Assembly (NCBI GenBank): GCA_963803875.1
Contig: CAWDOA010000016.1
Span: forward strand, 620,001 to 684,000
Reading direction: 5' to 3'
From: JABDIY01 sp963803875
Lineage (GTDB): Bacteria > Actinomycetota > Acidimicrobiia > Acidimicrobiales > SZUA-35
DNA length: 64,000 nucleotides
Positions 35,589 through 47,100 of the stretch are shown here, piece by piece. The translations under genes were made by a program, and so were the position numbers. Position 1 is the stretch's first letter, and every line of letters begins with the position of its first letter. Under the pieces are notes generated by a model. The model was not told the DNA's origin and searched no databases. It saw only the letters and a program-made list of their open reading frames with translations.

Positions 35589-36698
35589 TCAAGCTCCTCG
35601 GTGGAAACGGTGGGGGGTGAAGGGCAGGGATGCAACGGTGCAGACGACGTCGTTCCCGCGCACGTCGGCGATCAGTTCGGTTCCGATGGCGGCCAGTTGC
35701 GGTGGGACATAACCCATCGCAACCGGAGCTTGGACGGTAGGACCGAAGCCGCCACTGGACACCACGCCGCAAGGCTGAGTCCCTCCGGCAACTCTCAATT
35801 CAGCGCCATCCCGGACCGGTCGTCGACCACGGGGCGCCAGCCCAACCCGGACACGGGAAGGCCCTTCGGCCCACTCCCGCAGAACTCGCTCAGCACCGGG
35901 AAAGTCTGCGGCATCGCGACGCCGTTTGGGGATGGTCCATTTCAGGTCGGCCTCGACCGGGGATGTGGTTGTGTCGAGATCGTTGCCGTAGAGGCAGAGA
36001 CCAGCTTCGAGGCGCAGGGTGTCGCGTGCTCCGAGGCCAGCCGGTCGAACCCGATCGTCGGCCAGCAGCAATCGGGCGAGTGCCTCGGCGTTGTTTGTAT
36101 CGACCGCGATTTCGAAGCCGTCCTCGCCGGTGTAACCGGCCCGGAATGCTGCTGCCGGAATCCCGCCCAGTTCTGTGGCACGGGCGTCGAGAAACACCGT
36201 GTCGGCCAGTCCGGCATCGTGGGCGATTACTACATCGGCTGCTGCCGGGCCCTGGAGGGCGATGAGGGCGATCCCCGGCTTTGGACGTACCTCGATGCCG
36301 GTGAGCCGTTCGGTGAGGTGAGGAATGTCCACATGGGCTCGCGCCGCGTTGACCACCAGCGTGAAGTGTTGGCCCCAGTTGATCGCCATGAAGTCGTCGA
36401 TCACCCCGCCATCGTCGTTGGTGAGGAGGCCATATCGCTGCCGACCCTCGCCGAGGTTCGCGAAACCGGCCGGTGAGACCGTTTCGAGTGCCGTTCCGGG
36501 GTCAGCGCCCCACAGTTCAACCACTGCCATATGGGCCACGTCGAAAAGGGCTGCGCTGGTGCGGCACCAGTTGTGCTCGGCCACAACTCCCTCGTACTGG
36601 ATGGGCATCTCCCACCCTGCGAACGGCACAAGCCGTGCGCCCAGTTCCTGGTGAAGTTGGTGCAGCGGGGTTGTTTTCAAAGAGTCTGGACTTGACAC
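35589..36698 (-). CDS. gcvT: Aminomethyltransferase (T-protein)
   Basis: The T-protein of the glycine cleavage system. It moves the aminomethyl unit to tetrahydrofolate and releases ammonia. The 369-residue product has FAGWEMPIQYEGVVAEHNW, LFDVAHMAVVEL, and GYTGEDGFEIAV with GLGARDTLRLEAGLCLYGNDL. The GTG at 36698 with GAGG before it is the likely start; a longer reading from an ATG at 36758 would run into the riboswitch. It is followed by gcvP. Confidence 0.93.
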   Translation of the reverse strand: MSSPDSLKTTPLHQLHQELGARLVPFAGWEMPIQYEGVVAEHNWCRTSAALFDVAHMAVVELWGADPGTALETVSPAGFANLGEGRQRYGLLTNDDGGVIDDFMAINWGQHFTLVVNAARAHVDIPHLTERLTGIEVRPKPGIALIALQGPAAADVVIAHDAGLADTVFLDARATELGGIPAAAFRAGYTGEDGFEIAVDTNNAEALARLLLADDRVRPAGLGARDTLRLEAGLCLYGNDLDTTTSPVEADLKWTIPKRRRDAADFPGAERVLREWAEGPSRVRVGLAPRGRRPVRDGAELRVAGGTQPCGVVSSGGFGPTVQAPVAMGYVPPQLAAIGTELIADVRGNDVVCTVASLPFTPHRFHRGA

Positions 36699-36732
36699 GG
36701 TGGGTACCTCATCGCGGTGGACGGTGGTCACC

Positions 36733-36907
36733 CCCTCTGTCAGTGTGCCTGAGAGCATTTGCCCCTTCGGCGGTCGGCCTCACCAATCCCCAGGTGACCA
36801 ACTCTCTCCAGAGGAGCCGGAGTGCAGATGCGGTACGGGGGCCTGAGAGATTCCGGGGTGGTTGCTCCTTCGGCGACCGGGATTGGACCGGTGCTCTCCC
36901 ACACTGC
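36733..36907 (-). promoter_or_regulatory. Tandem glycine riboswitch
   Basis: Two glycine aptamers in a row on the minus strand, directly upstream of gcvT. Each has the conserved core CGCCGAAGG-GCAA (complements at 36862-36875 and 36758-36773) and the closing CTCTCAGGC (complements at 36841-36849 and 36748-36756). GGAGAG strands are near 36895 and 36805. In this class glycine binding turns on gcv expression. The gcvT start lies about 35 bases downstream. Confidence 0.93.
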
Positions 36908-36964
36908 TGTGCGGCTCACGGTCGAAGGTAGCACTGTTCGCATCGAGGGAGTTCACTGAACCGA

Positions 36965-37837
36965 ATGACAATTGTGGTTGATGCCGGCGGTCCTGACGAG
37001 GTTTGGATGAGCGAGTTGGAACGTCTGCTTCCCGACGAAGCGTTCGTCGGGAAGGACGCCCCGGTCGACCCCGCCGATGTGGAATTCGTTGTTCACTGGC
37101 AGCATCCGACGGAGAAGATCCTCGGTTATCGGAATCTTCGGGGCCTGGTGTTGTCGAGCGCCGGATTCGATCACGTGCCGCCCGAGATTCGCACTGCGGT
37201 GCCGGTGGTTCGTTTGATCGACCCTGCCATGGCGGTTGACATCGCTCACTTCTGCTTGAGCTGGATCATTCATTTCCAACGAAACTTCGACCGGTTCGCC
37301 GATCAGCAGGTTCGTTTCGAGTGGCGCAAACTCGAGCCGATCTTTCCTCGCGACTACACCGTTGGTGTGCTCGGTCGAGGTCAGATCGGAACGGTGGTGC
37401 TCGACGCAATCGCCGATCAGGGATTCACGGTGGTTGGTTGGTCCCGATCGAACAACGATCGAAGTCTGAACCAGTTTTTCGCCGATTGTGACGCCGTCGT
37501 CAACCTGTTGCCGAACAATGAGGGGACCCGTCGTCTCATCTCAACCGATCTCCTGTCGGCGCTCGGCAATGGAGTCCTGATCAACGTCGGGCGTGGCCCA
37601 ACCGTTGACTCCGACGCCTTGCTGGGGGCACTTGACGGTCCGCTTCGGGCGGCGGTGCTCGATGTGTTTGACACCGAACCCCTGCCGGCCGACAGCCCGC
37701 TCTGGGCGCACCCCAAGATCCGGATCACGCCCCACATCGCCGGGAGGACCGATCCCTACACCGCAGCAGCAGTGGTCGCCGACAACATTGGGGACCTGCG
37801 AGCCGGTCGTGAACCGGCTGGCTTGGTGCGGTTCTAG
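36965..37837 (+). CDS. D-2-hydroxyacid dehydrogenase (GhrA-like)
   Basis: A 290-residue NAD(P)-dependent dehydrogenase. The Rossmann motif is VGVLGRGQIGTVVLDAI. The catalytic Arg is in NVGRGPTVDSDAL, the Glu in DVFDTEPLPADSPLW and the His in ITPHIAGRTDP. The short N-terminal substrate domain and the DVFDTEPL..SPLW phrase resemble glyoxylate/hydroxypyruvate reductase A. It is divergent from gcvT-gcvP; glyoxylate and glycine metabolism are linked, but the substrate is not proven. Confidence 0.83.
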   Translation: MTIVVDAGGPDEVWMSELERLLPDEAFVGKDAPVDPADVEFVVHWQHPTEKILGYRNLRGLVLSSAGFDHVPPEIRTAVPVVRLIDPAMAVDIAHFCLSWIIHFQRNFDRFADQQVRFEWRKLEPIFPRDYTVGVLGRGQIGTVVLDAIADQGFTVVGWSRSNNDRSLNQFFADCDAVVNLLPNNEGTRRLISTDLLSALGNGVLINVGRGPTVDSDALLGALDGPLRAAVLDVFDTEPLPADSPLWAHPKIRITPHIAGRTDPYTAAAVVADNIGDLRAGREPAGLVRF

Positions 37838-37862
37838 AGCTGTACCCCTTTTCGTTTCCCAT

Positions 37863-37963
37863 ATTCCGTTCGACAACCACATCCGGCCGAAATTCCGTTC
37901 GGAGCGCACAGCAGATGTGGTCCTGGAACGGGAGAAGTGAGTTATGTGGTGCCCGAACGGAAT
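37863..37963. repeat. Near-perfect 20-bp inverted repeat with inner repeats, between convergent genes
   Basis: The left arm 37863-37882 (ATTCCGTTCGACAACCACAT) and the complement of the right arm 37944-37963 differ at only three consecutive positions. Inside, 37891-37902 repeats the first half of the left arm directly, and 37914-37921 (GATGTGGT) is complementary to 37876-37883. The element sits just after the hydroxyacid dehydrogenase stop. It could be a terminator-like structure or a small palindromic repeat element. Confidence 0.7.
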
Positions 37964-37973
37964 TTGGCGGTGG

Positions 37974-39017
37974 TTATGCGAGGGCGGAGGCGAACAGTTC
38001 CAGCATGTTGGGTGGCCCCGACAGAATGAACGTGGTGATGCAACTCTTGCGCCACTCGGTGAGTTCCTCCTGGATCTTGCCGATCGGCCCAACCAGAGCA
38101 ACGTCTTCCACCATCTTCAACGGAATGGAAGCGATCGCTTCGTCCTTGCGTCCCTCGAGGTAGAGCTGCTGAACCTTGGTGGCAACGTCTTCGTATCCCA
38201 TCCGGACGAAGACATCGAAATGGAAATTGGCCCCTTTGGCTCCCATGCCGCCGGCGTAGAGTGCCAGGACGGGGCGGATCCGATCGGCGGCCTTCTCGAC
38301 GTCGTCGTCGGGGGAGACCCACAGGGGAGAACACACTTCGAACCGCTCGGACTTGTCTGCATCGCCGGACGCGTCGAACCCGATCTTCAGCCGCTCCCGG
38401 TACCACGCGTCTTCTTTGGGTGTGAAAAACAGCGGCAACCAGCCGTCGCAGATCTCTGCCGACAACGACACGTTCTTGGGTCCTTCGGCGGCGAGGTAGA
38501 TCGGGATGTCCGGCCGATACGGATGCAGTGTGGACTTCAGCGGCTTGCCCAGGTTCATGCCTCCGTCGAAGGGAAGCTGGTAGTGGTTCCCGTTGAATTC
38601 CACCGGTGCCTGTCGGGCGAAGACGTCCCGCATGATGCTGACGTACTCACGGGTGCGAGCGAGCGGTTTGGGGTACGGCTGGCCATACCAGCCCTCCACG
38701 ACCTGTGGTCCGGACGCACCGATCCCGAGAATCATGCGGCCACCCGACAGATGGTCCATGGTCATGGCCGCCATGGCGGTGGCGGTTGGGGTTCGAGCTG
38801 ACATCTGGGCGATCCCGGTGCCGAGCCGCACGTTGTTGGTGTTGGCCCCCCACCATGCCAACGGAGTGAAACAGTCCGACCCGTAGGCCTCGGCCGTCCA
38901 CACTGAATCGAACCCCAGCCGGTCCGCCTCCATGACCCCTTCGAGTGCGCCGTCAGGGGGTCCAGCGCTCCAGTACCCGACCGAGTAGGCCAGCTTTATC
39001 GTCTTGTCCGTGGTCAT
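37974..39017 (-). CDS. LLM-class F420-dependent oxidoreductase
   Basis: A 347-residue flavin/F420-dependent luciferase-like TIM barrel. LGFDSVWTAEAYGSDCFTPL, RLGTGIAQMSARTPTATAM and GRMILGIGASGPQVVEGWYG are typical of actinobacterial LLM enzymes. The C-terminal part has IPIYLAAEGPKNVSLSAEI. F420 use is an inference from family similarity. The ATG at 39017 gives MTTDKTIKLAYSVGYW. The gene faces away from surE. Confidence 0.88.
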   Translation of the reverse strand: MTTDKTIKLAYSVGYWSAGPPDGALEGVMEADRLGFDSVWTAEAYGSDCFTPLAWWGANTNNVRLGTGIAQMSARTPTATAMAAMTMDHLSGGRMILGIGASGPQVVEGWYGQPYPKPLARTREYVSIMRDVFARQAPVEFNGNHYQLPFDGGMNLGKPLKSTLHPYRPDIPIYLAAEGPKNVSLSAEICDGWLPLFFTPKEDAWYRERLKIGFDASGDADKSERFEVCSPLWVSPDDDVEKAADRIRPVLALYAGGMGAKGANFHFDVFVRMGYEDVATKVQQLYLEGRKDEAIASIPLKMVEDVALVGPIGKIQEELTEWRKSCITTFILSGPPNMLELFASALA

Positions 39018-39090
39018 CTTGGGGACCCTAGACCGCTGTATGGCGAACGACATAGTCTCGGTTGCCTCGGATTGCCTTAGGGTGACCGGC

Positions 39091-39930
39091 ATGGCAAACC
39101 GCCCCCAAATTCTGGTGACCAACGACGACGGAATCGACTCGCTCGGGTTGTATGCGCTGGCCCGGGCAGTCTCTGAACATGGCGACGTCATGGTGGTTGC
39201 GCCCGATCAAGAGTTCAGCGGTGCCAGTTCGGCCATCGGTTCGATCGCCGACATGAAACCGCAGGCCCACCGGCGGCAAACCCCCCACCTGCCCGACGAG
39301 ATCAAGGTGTGGGCCGTGACGGGCCCCCCGGCACTGTGTGTGCTGTTCGTGCGAATGGGCGCCTTCGATTTCGAACCCGACATCGTCGTGAGCGGGATCA
39401 ATCCCGGAGCCAACATCGGCCGCTCGGTGTATCACTCGGGCACGGTCGGAGCGTGCCTCACCGGCCGAAACGGCGGAGTATCCGGCGTCGCAGTCAGTCA
39501 GGCCCTGCAAGAGTGGAATACCAACGGTCAGTCGTGGGACGAAGCGATCGCCAGTATCGATTGGTCCACGGCGGCGACGTTAGGAGCGGCAGCCGCCAAA
39601 GCGATATTGGACTCACCGTTGGCCGAGCCCCAGGTGCTCAACATCAACGTGCCCGACAAGCCGCTGGCCGAGATCGATCGCTGGTCGTGGACCAACGTGT
39701 CCGAGAAGCCTCCCAGTGAAACGACCGCCGCAAGGATGGAATCCATCGCAGGCCATACCAACTCCTTTGACATCAAGGTCGATTGGGGTAGCAAATGGGA
39801 CGGCGAAGAAGGCAGCGATGTACACGCCATCAGTCAAGGCGAACTGTCACTGTCCTGGATCGGAAAGATGACCGCACACCCCGACAACGGCTCGGGCGTC
39901 GGGGTTGCACTCGATCAGCTACTGGGCTGA
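39091..39930 (+). CDS. surE: 5'/3'-nucleotidase SurE
   Basis: A metal-dependent survival phosphatase of 279 residues acting on nucleoside monophosphates. The metal site motif is ILVTNDDGIDSLGLYAL. VVAPDQEFSGASSAI and VSGINPGANIGRSVYHSGTVG are further SurE hallmarks. Its last 12 bases overlap the end of the convergent phosphotransferase gene. The start ATG at 39091 is the one giving the usual short lead before VTNDDG. Confidence 0.94.
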   Translation: MANRPQILVTNDDGIDSLGLYALARAVSEHGDVMVVAPDQEFSGASSAIGSIADMKPQAHRRQTPHLPDEIKVWAVTGPPALCVLFVRMGAFDFEPDIVVSGINPGANIGRSVYHSGTVGACLTGRNGGVSGVAVSQALQEWNTNGQSWDEAIASIDWSTAATLGAAAAKAILDSPLAEPQVLNINVPDKPLAEIDRWSWTNVSEKPPSETTAARMESIAGHTNSFDIKVDWGSKWDGEEGSDVHAISQGELSLSWIGKMTAHPDNGSGVGVALDQLLG

Positions 39931-40962
39931 TTTCATTCCCTCGGCCAACTCGATGGCCTTACCGGCCAGCGAATCGATCTGCACTCGAAACGTCTCGAGA
40001 TCGACCTCGTTGTCCAGTGCACCTTTCATGTAGCGGCTGAGCACTCCCTCCACGATTGCGCCCAGTCGCCAGAACTGGAACGCCCGGTAATAGTCGGGGT
40101 TCTCCACCTCGAAACCGGTCTTGTCGACATAGCGGTCTATGAGTTCGGCTCGGCTCATGAACCCTCCGTCGGCCGTGGGAAAGTCCGTCGCTCCGGCCAC
40201 CTGGTCGGCTTCGCCGGGCTCCACCCAGTTGTTGAGCAGATAGCCGAGGTCGGCGAGCGGATCGCCCAGGGTGCACAGCTCCCAGTCGAGCACCGCCACG
40301 ACCTTCCCGGTCTCGGGGGTGATCAGCATGTTTCCCAGCCGGTAGTCGCCGTGAACAACGGTGTTGTACTTCTCCTCTGGCTGCGCCTCGAGGAGCAGCT
40401 GGTAGGTGCGATCCATCGCAGGGAGTTCGCGGGTTTTGGTCTTCTCCCACTGACCTTGCCACCGTCTGAGCTGCCGCTCCAGGTAACCCGAACGTCGACC
40501 GAGATCGCCGAGGCCGATCTCATCAGGATCGGCACTGTGAAGAGCCGCCAGCGTGTCGATCACAGATCGGCTGAGGTTGATTCTCTGGTCGGTGGGAACG
40601 GTCTCGGCGGTGATCGCTCGATCGTGCAAGACCACTCCTTCCACGAAGTCCATCACGTAGAACGGGGCATCGTTCACGCTCTCGTCAGTACACAATCCCA
40701 GTGTGGCCGGGCATGCCACTGGAGTAGGTCCGAATGCGCTGATCACCCGGTACTCGCGAACCATGTCGTGGGCCGTGGCGAGAACAGCCGCCAGCGGCGG
40801 TCGCCTCAGCACCAGTTTGCGTCCGGCGCCATCGGCCACTTCGAAGGTGAGGTTGCTGTGACCGCCCGCGATCGGGCTGAACGTGAACGGGGCTTCGACG
40901 TCGTCGATGTGTTCGATCAGCCATTCGGTCACTCGGTCGAGGTTGATTCCAGCAGTGCTCAC
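39919..40962 (-). CDS. APH-family phosphotransferase
   Basis: A 347-residue kinase-fold protein of the aminoglycoside phosphotransferase family, of the type often found with acyl-CoA dehydrogenases (ACAD10-like). The nucleotide loop region is GGHSNLTFEVADGAGRKLVL with RRPP. The catalytic loop is VVHGDYRLGNMLI and the metal motif is VLDWELCTLGDPLADLGYL. It probably phosphorylates a small hydroxyl compound. The start is GTG 40962 or GTG 40968. Confidence 0.88.
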   Translation of the reverse strand: MSTAGINLDRVTEWLIEHIDDVEAPFTFSPIAGGHSNLTFEVADGAGRKLVLRRPPLAAVLATAHDMVREYRVISAFGPTPVACPATLGLCTDESVNDAPFYVMDFVEGVVLHDRAITAETVPTDQRINLSRSVIDTLAALHSADPDEIGLGDLGRRSGYLERQLRRWQGQWEKTKTRELPAMDRTYQLLLEAQPEEKYNTVVHGDYRLGNMLITPETGKVVAVLDWELCTLGDPLADLGYLLNNWVEPGEADQVAGATDFPTADGGFMSRAELIDRYVDKTGFEVENPDYYRAFQFWRLGAIVEGVLSRYMKGALDNEVDLETFRVQIDSLAGKAIELAEGMKSAQ

Positions 40963-41182
40963 CGGCACGACGTTACTCCTTTCGTACAACCAGGGGCCAA
41001 GGCTGGCCTGGACGGTTGCTCGAGGACCCCAAAACGCGAGTGCGGAGGTCACGTCACGATCGAACCGACCTCAACCGGTGAACGAGGACATTCGCCCTGC
41101 TGAGGTGGGCAGATTTGGTCAGCCGGAGGTCTTCAACGTTTGTGGTCAACCGCAGTCGGTTTTCGGCCGATTCAAGTAGCGA

Positions 41183-44100
41183 ATGACTCATAACGAGGGA
41201 AAATGGGAAGGACGTCCTGTTGTCGCAGGGATCCTGCGCGTTCTCATCACCCTCGCGCCCATCGCCATCTCTATCATCCTCGTCACGGTCGCAAGCAGAG
41301 TTGTTCCGCGACCCGATGGCTGGCTCAAAACGATCAGCTGGTGGGTTGTCCTCTCCATCTTCGCCACCATCGTCTTGTTGGTGTTCGATCGACTCTTCCG
41401 GCGACTGATGCCGATCGTCGCCATGTTCAAGCTGTCGCTGATCTTCCCTGACCGAGCCCCAACGCGCTTCCGGGCGGCCCTTCGGAGCGGCACGGTCCGG
41501 CAGTTGCAGCGCAAGATGGAGTCGGGCGAGTTCAGCAGGGCGGCGCCGCAGGAAGCCGCCGAAGCCCTGATCGCACTCGCAAGCACGTTGAACGCGCATG
41601 ACCGGCTGACGCGGGGCCACACCGAGCGGGTCCGGGCCTATTCGGTGATGATCGGACAGGAGATGGGCCTCGACGACCACGAACTTGAACTCCTCAACTG
41701 GTCCGGGCTGGTCCACGACATCGGCAAACTCACGGTGCCAGCGGAGATTCTCAACAAGGACGGAAGGCCGACCGACCAGGAGTGGCAGATCCTTCGGCAA
41801 CATCCTGCGAAAGCCGATGCCCTCGTCGAGCCGCTGCGGACCTGGCTGGGCGAATGGGCCGAGTCGGCCACTCAACATCACGAGTACTATCGACGGCAAC
41901 GGCTATCCGCATGGGCTTGCCGGTCGGGAAATATCGCTCGCGGGGCGGATCGTTGCGGTCGCCGATGCGTACGACGTGATGACCTCGGCCCGCTCCTACA
42001 AGCAACCGATGCCAGCTTCGGAGGCTCGTCGAGAGCTAGCGGCCAACGCCGGCACCCAGTTCGATCCCCAGGTCGTTCGAGCCTTCCTCGGTGTCAACGT
42101 CGGCCGACTGCGATTGGTTGCGGGCCCTCTCGGATCGCTCGCGCAGCTGCCCGCCGGTTCGGCAACGATCGGTTCGGTGGCGACGACCGGGGCAAGCGTG
42201 GTCGCCACCATGGCGGTTGGAGCGTTCACCGGTCTCTACGGCCCGCAGGTCGAGGTGGCGGCTCCCACCGTCCCTGAAACGGTCGCCCTCGTGGCAGAAG
42301 CTCCCGATTACACGGTTTGGGGGGCCGAGGACCAGACGCTCGAAGCCGATCTCAGCGAACTCGTCACCGACCTGGGGGTTCAGGTAAGTCTCCTCGACGA
42401 GCCCGAGAACGGCACTGCCGAAGTCTCGTCCTCCGGGCGAGTGTCGTTCTCGCCCGACCCGAACTTCAACGGCACTGTGATCCTGCCCTACTCGGCTTGT
42501 ATCGAGGATGGAGCGTGCGATTTCGGGTCGCTCACGTTCGTCGTCGAAGCGGTGAATGACCGGCCGACCGCGGCCGACGACTCGGCGACCGTCATCGAGA
42601 ACACACCATTGGCTATCGCGGTGTTGGACAACGACGAGGATCTCGATGGTGATCCCCTCACGGTCAGCTCGGTGACAGCAGTGACGGGCGGTTCTGCGTT
42701 CAGCGACGGGTCGACCGTCACCTTCGTCCCCACCCCGCGCTCCACCGGCCCCGCCAGCTTCACGTACTCGATCATCGATGGCAAGGGCGGCTCGGCTTCG
42801 GCTCAGGTTGCCCTGACGGTCGTCGACGACCCGGATCGTCCTTTGCTCGTGGCCGACTCGGTGACATCGCCCGAGGACCAGACTGTCGTGATCGACGTGC
42901 TCGGCAACGACAGTAGCGATGCGCCGCTCGACCCGTCCGAACTGGCAGTCGTGCGCCCGCCGAGTTCGGGCACCGCCACGGTGGTGAGCGGTGCCGTCAC
43001 CTACGTCCCGGCCGCGAACTGGTTCGGCGTGGACACCTTCGACTACTTCGTCTGTGACGTCGAGGAGTTCTGTGACGTTGAGACAGCGACTGTCTCGGTC
43101 GGTTCGGTCAACGACCCGCCGACGTTCGTCGGGGGCGGACCGCCGGTCGTGCTCGAGGACTCCGGCGCACACGTTCTTGTGAACTGGGCGACCGCAATCG
43201 ATCCGGGATCCGACGAGGTCGGGCAATCGGGAACGTTCACCGTGGCGACGGACAACCCCGACCTGTTCGACGTGCAGCCCACGGTCTCGCCAACGGGGGA
43301 CCTGTCGTTCACGCCTGCACCCGACGCCAATGGAACGTCGACGATCTCGGTCACGCTTCGCGATTCGGGCGGAGCCGCGGCGGGCGGTTCCGATACGAGC
43401 TCACCGTTCGAAACCCAGATCGTCGTGATCGCCGTGAACGACCTGCCATCTTTCAGCCCGGGACCGGCGTACACGATGACCGAGGACTTTGGCCCGACCG
43501 TGATCCCGGGCTGGGCAACAGGATTCAGTCCGGGGCCGGCCGATGAGACGGGTCAGGAACTGTCCTTCACCGTCGTCGCCGATGACCCGTCGCTCTTCGG
43601 TACTCAGCCCGCGATCTCGCCGGCGGGAGATCTGTCCTTCGCTCCGGCGGTCGACGCAAACGGTGCAGCGAACTTCACCATTCGGTTGGTCGACGACGGA
43701 GGAACGGAGTTCGGTGGCGTCGACACGAGCCCTGCTGCCACAGCAACGCTCACGATCGAACCGGTGAACGATCCGCCCAGCTTTGTCGCCGGGCCTGACG
43801 TCGTAGTGCTCGAGGATGCAGGTGGCCAAACGATCGCCGGATGGGCGACCGCCATCTCGCCCGGTCCCCCCGATGAGATCGGTCAGACCGTTGCCTTCGC
43901 CGTGGTGGCGGACGATCCGTCGCTGTTTGCGGTGCAGCCGGCACTCTCGTCTTCGGGGGATCTGACCTTCACACCACAACCGGACACCGCCGGTTCGGCG
44001 ATCATCACGATTACCACTTCCGATGACGGCGGAACCGCCCTCGGCGGCATCGACACCGGCCCACCGGTCACGGCGGCGGTCACGATCGACCCCGTCGACG

Positions 44101-47100
44101 ACGCGCCCGAAGCATACGACGATGCAACCGCCACGAGCGGGCCGGGGTTGACAAACATCGCGGTACTCGGCAACGACATCGACCTCGACGGAGACCTCGA
44201 TCCCGCCTCCGTCTCGATCGTTGTCACTCCGGTCAAGGGCACTGCCGTACCGAATCCCGACGGCACGATCGGCTATACGCCGACCCCCGGGCAAACCGGA
44301 CACCGACTCGTTCGTCTATCAGGTCTGTGACCTGGCGTCTGCATGCGACACCGCCACGGTGACCGTCGGGATCATGGGGCCGAATGCGGCCGACGACAGC
44401 GCCACCACCGACGAAGATGCACCACCGATCACCATAGATGCGTTGGCCAACGACACGGACCCAACCCCTGATCTCGATCCGACGTCGGCCGTCGTCGTCA
44501 CCGCACCGGCAAACGGGTTGGCGACGGCAAACGGCGACGGGACCTTCGACTACGTATCGGACCCCCACTACTTCGGGATCGATTCGTTCGAGTACCGGGT
44601 GTGCGATCTCGCCGGTTCATGCGCCGAGGCCACCGTCGACGATCGATGTCGCCACCGTCCCCGATGCACCGGGCGGTCAGGCCGATGCATTCGTGACCGA
44701 TCGCGACGCCCCCATAGCGGTTGGCGCTCCGGGTGTGCTCGCCAACGACCACGACTACGACGATGATCCACTCACGGCAGTACTCGACACCGGGCCCGGT
44801 TCCGGCGCGGTCACGCTCGACCCGGATGGGTCGTTCACGTACACGCCGAACGCCGGCTTCACCGGTTCGGACAGCTTCACCTACACCGCCTTCGACGGAG
44901 CGATTGTCATCGACCCCGACGACCGTCGTCGATCACCGTCGACTCGGGCGTCGCGGCCGAAGGGTTGGTTCCTCGGCGACAGTGGAGCCACCGCGGACGA
45001 CTTCGACCTCGTGGCGACGCCTCCGACCCCCGGCGATCCGGATCCCGACGGAGATCTCGATCCCGGATTGACGATCCTGAGGAGCGATGGGTCTCAGACC
45101 GATCCCGATCCGCTGAACTACCACCACTGGATCCTGAATCCTGGCGCATCGGCTCTCGATCTCAACGGTCCCGTGACGCTCAAGCTCTGGAGCACGCTGG
45201 CCGGGTTCGAACTCGGTGCTGACGTCGACTGTCGGCGTGGCTGTACGACTGCGATGCTGTCACCCTCGGTTCGTGCTCACCCGCCTTGTTGAGCCTACGA
45301 GAACGCCCACACCAACAACTGGAACGATGGGGTTGCGGACTTCGCGTATCGCGAGATCACTCTCGGAAGCCTGACCCACACGGTTGCACCGGGTCGCGTG
45401 CTCAAACTTGCGGATGATGTTCGGGCATGAGGACATGTGGGTCGCCATGGACTCCGCCCACCCCTCCGAGCTGGAACTCACTCTCGCCAACGCGAGCCCC
45501 AATGCCGTCGACGATTCGTATCCGATGGGCTCGCCGGTTCTGGAAGGTGGCCCGCTCGTCAACCTCGATGTGTTGTCCAACGACATCGACGACGACCTCG
45601 ATCCGACGAGCCTCTCCATCGAGCCGGCACCAACGCCGGCAGGCGCGCTGGTTGTCAAAGGTGACAACACCCTCGACTACACGCCTTCGCCGGACTTCGT
45701 CGGAATCGACACGTTCGACTACCGGGTCTGCGATCTCGGTGGTCTCTGCAGCGTCGCGACCGTCACGGTCACCGTTACGCCGGTCAACGATGCTCCTTCC
45801 TTCGTGAAGGGTTCGGACCAGACTGTCCCCGCAGATTCGGGCGCCCAGTCCCGGGTTGGATGGGCGACGTCGCTCAGCCGAGGCCCTGCCGACGAAGCAG
45901 GCCAGACGCTGACCTTCAACATCACTGCCAACACCAACCCCGGCTTGTTCTCCGCCCAACCGCAGGTCTCGTCGACCGGAACGTTGCTGTTCACACCGGC
46001 AGCCGGGCAGGACGGCTCGGCCACTATCACCATCGAACTGCAGGACGATGGGGGAGTGGTCGACGGCGGCATCGATACTTCTCCTCCACAGACATTCGAG
46101 ATCATCGTTGACGATCACGGGATCGTCGTGTCGGAGTTCCGACCGGCCGGACCGGGCGGCGGCAACGACGAGTTCGTCGAGCTCTTCAACGCTGGAGTTG
46201 TGCCAGAGGATCTGACCGGATGGCGACTGCACATCACGAGCGCACTCGATTTCGATTTCTACACCTTCCCGGCAGTGACGCTCCTCCCGGGTCAGCACTA
46301 TCTCGTGACCCATCCGGGATCACCGCAAGCAGGCTTTGCCGACGACACCTGGAGCGGGCTGATCTACGGCTCAGGGTTCGGTGATGTGCAGGTTCTCACC
46401 TCGACCGGAACCCAGGTCGACGCGTTCCACTACGGCTCGGGCCCGACGGTCGGCGAGGGAGCCGCCCTTCCGTCGTGGAACAACCCCGCCGGCCTCGACG
46501 GCAGCTGGGAGCGACTGTTCGGCGGAGCGTACGGGAACTGTGTCGACAGCGACGACAACCGGACCGACTTCGTGCGCAACTACGGCAAGAGCACACTCCA
46601 GAACATGTCGTCACCGTTCACGCCCTGCGGCAGTCCAACCACCGCCGACAGCGTGATCATCAGTGAGGTTCGGCCGAATGGACCGGCAGGCATCGGCGAT
46701 GAGTTCATCGAAGTCGTCAACGCGACGAGCTCCATGGTCGACATCGGCGGGTGGGCGATCGAGATTCCCCAAACCCTCCACACCTTCGCACCGGGCACGT
46801 TGTTGGCACCGGGAGAGACCTATGTGATCGGGTCACCCTCGGGGTACAGCGGCTTCGCCGACGCCGATTACAACGGGGCCGTTGCGTTCCCGTATCTCGG
46901 GAACGACCACTACGTAGCGCTGATGAACGGCACCACGGTGATCGACGCCATCGCCTGGGGTTCGGGAACTGCCGAGGGCACACCGATGCCTTCCTACGAC
47001 GGTGTTGCCTTCAATGACGTCAGCTATGAGCGCGGCCACGGCGGGTGCTCGGACTTCGACGACAACCTCGGTGACTTCGTGCTGTCCTTCGCCAGCACCC

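Noticed and set aside
36699..36758. ATG start of gcvT at 36758
   Set aside because: It lies within the second glycine aptamer and would add residues not found in GcvT proteins.
42036..43226. Long minus-strand open frame of about 396 residues within the HD-GYP giant
   Set aside because: It is antisense to clear Ig/cadherin-like repeats and has a low-complexity, Arg/Asp-rich reading typical of shadow frames in GC-rich DNA. The same applies to 43401-44303.
41890..45297. Programmed ribosomal frameshifting in the HD-GYP giant
   Set aside because: Five changes at unrelated sites without slippery sequences, and similar changes in unrelated genes, fit indel errors better.
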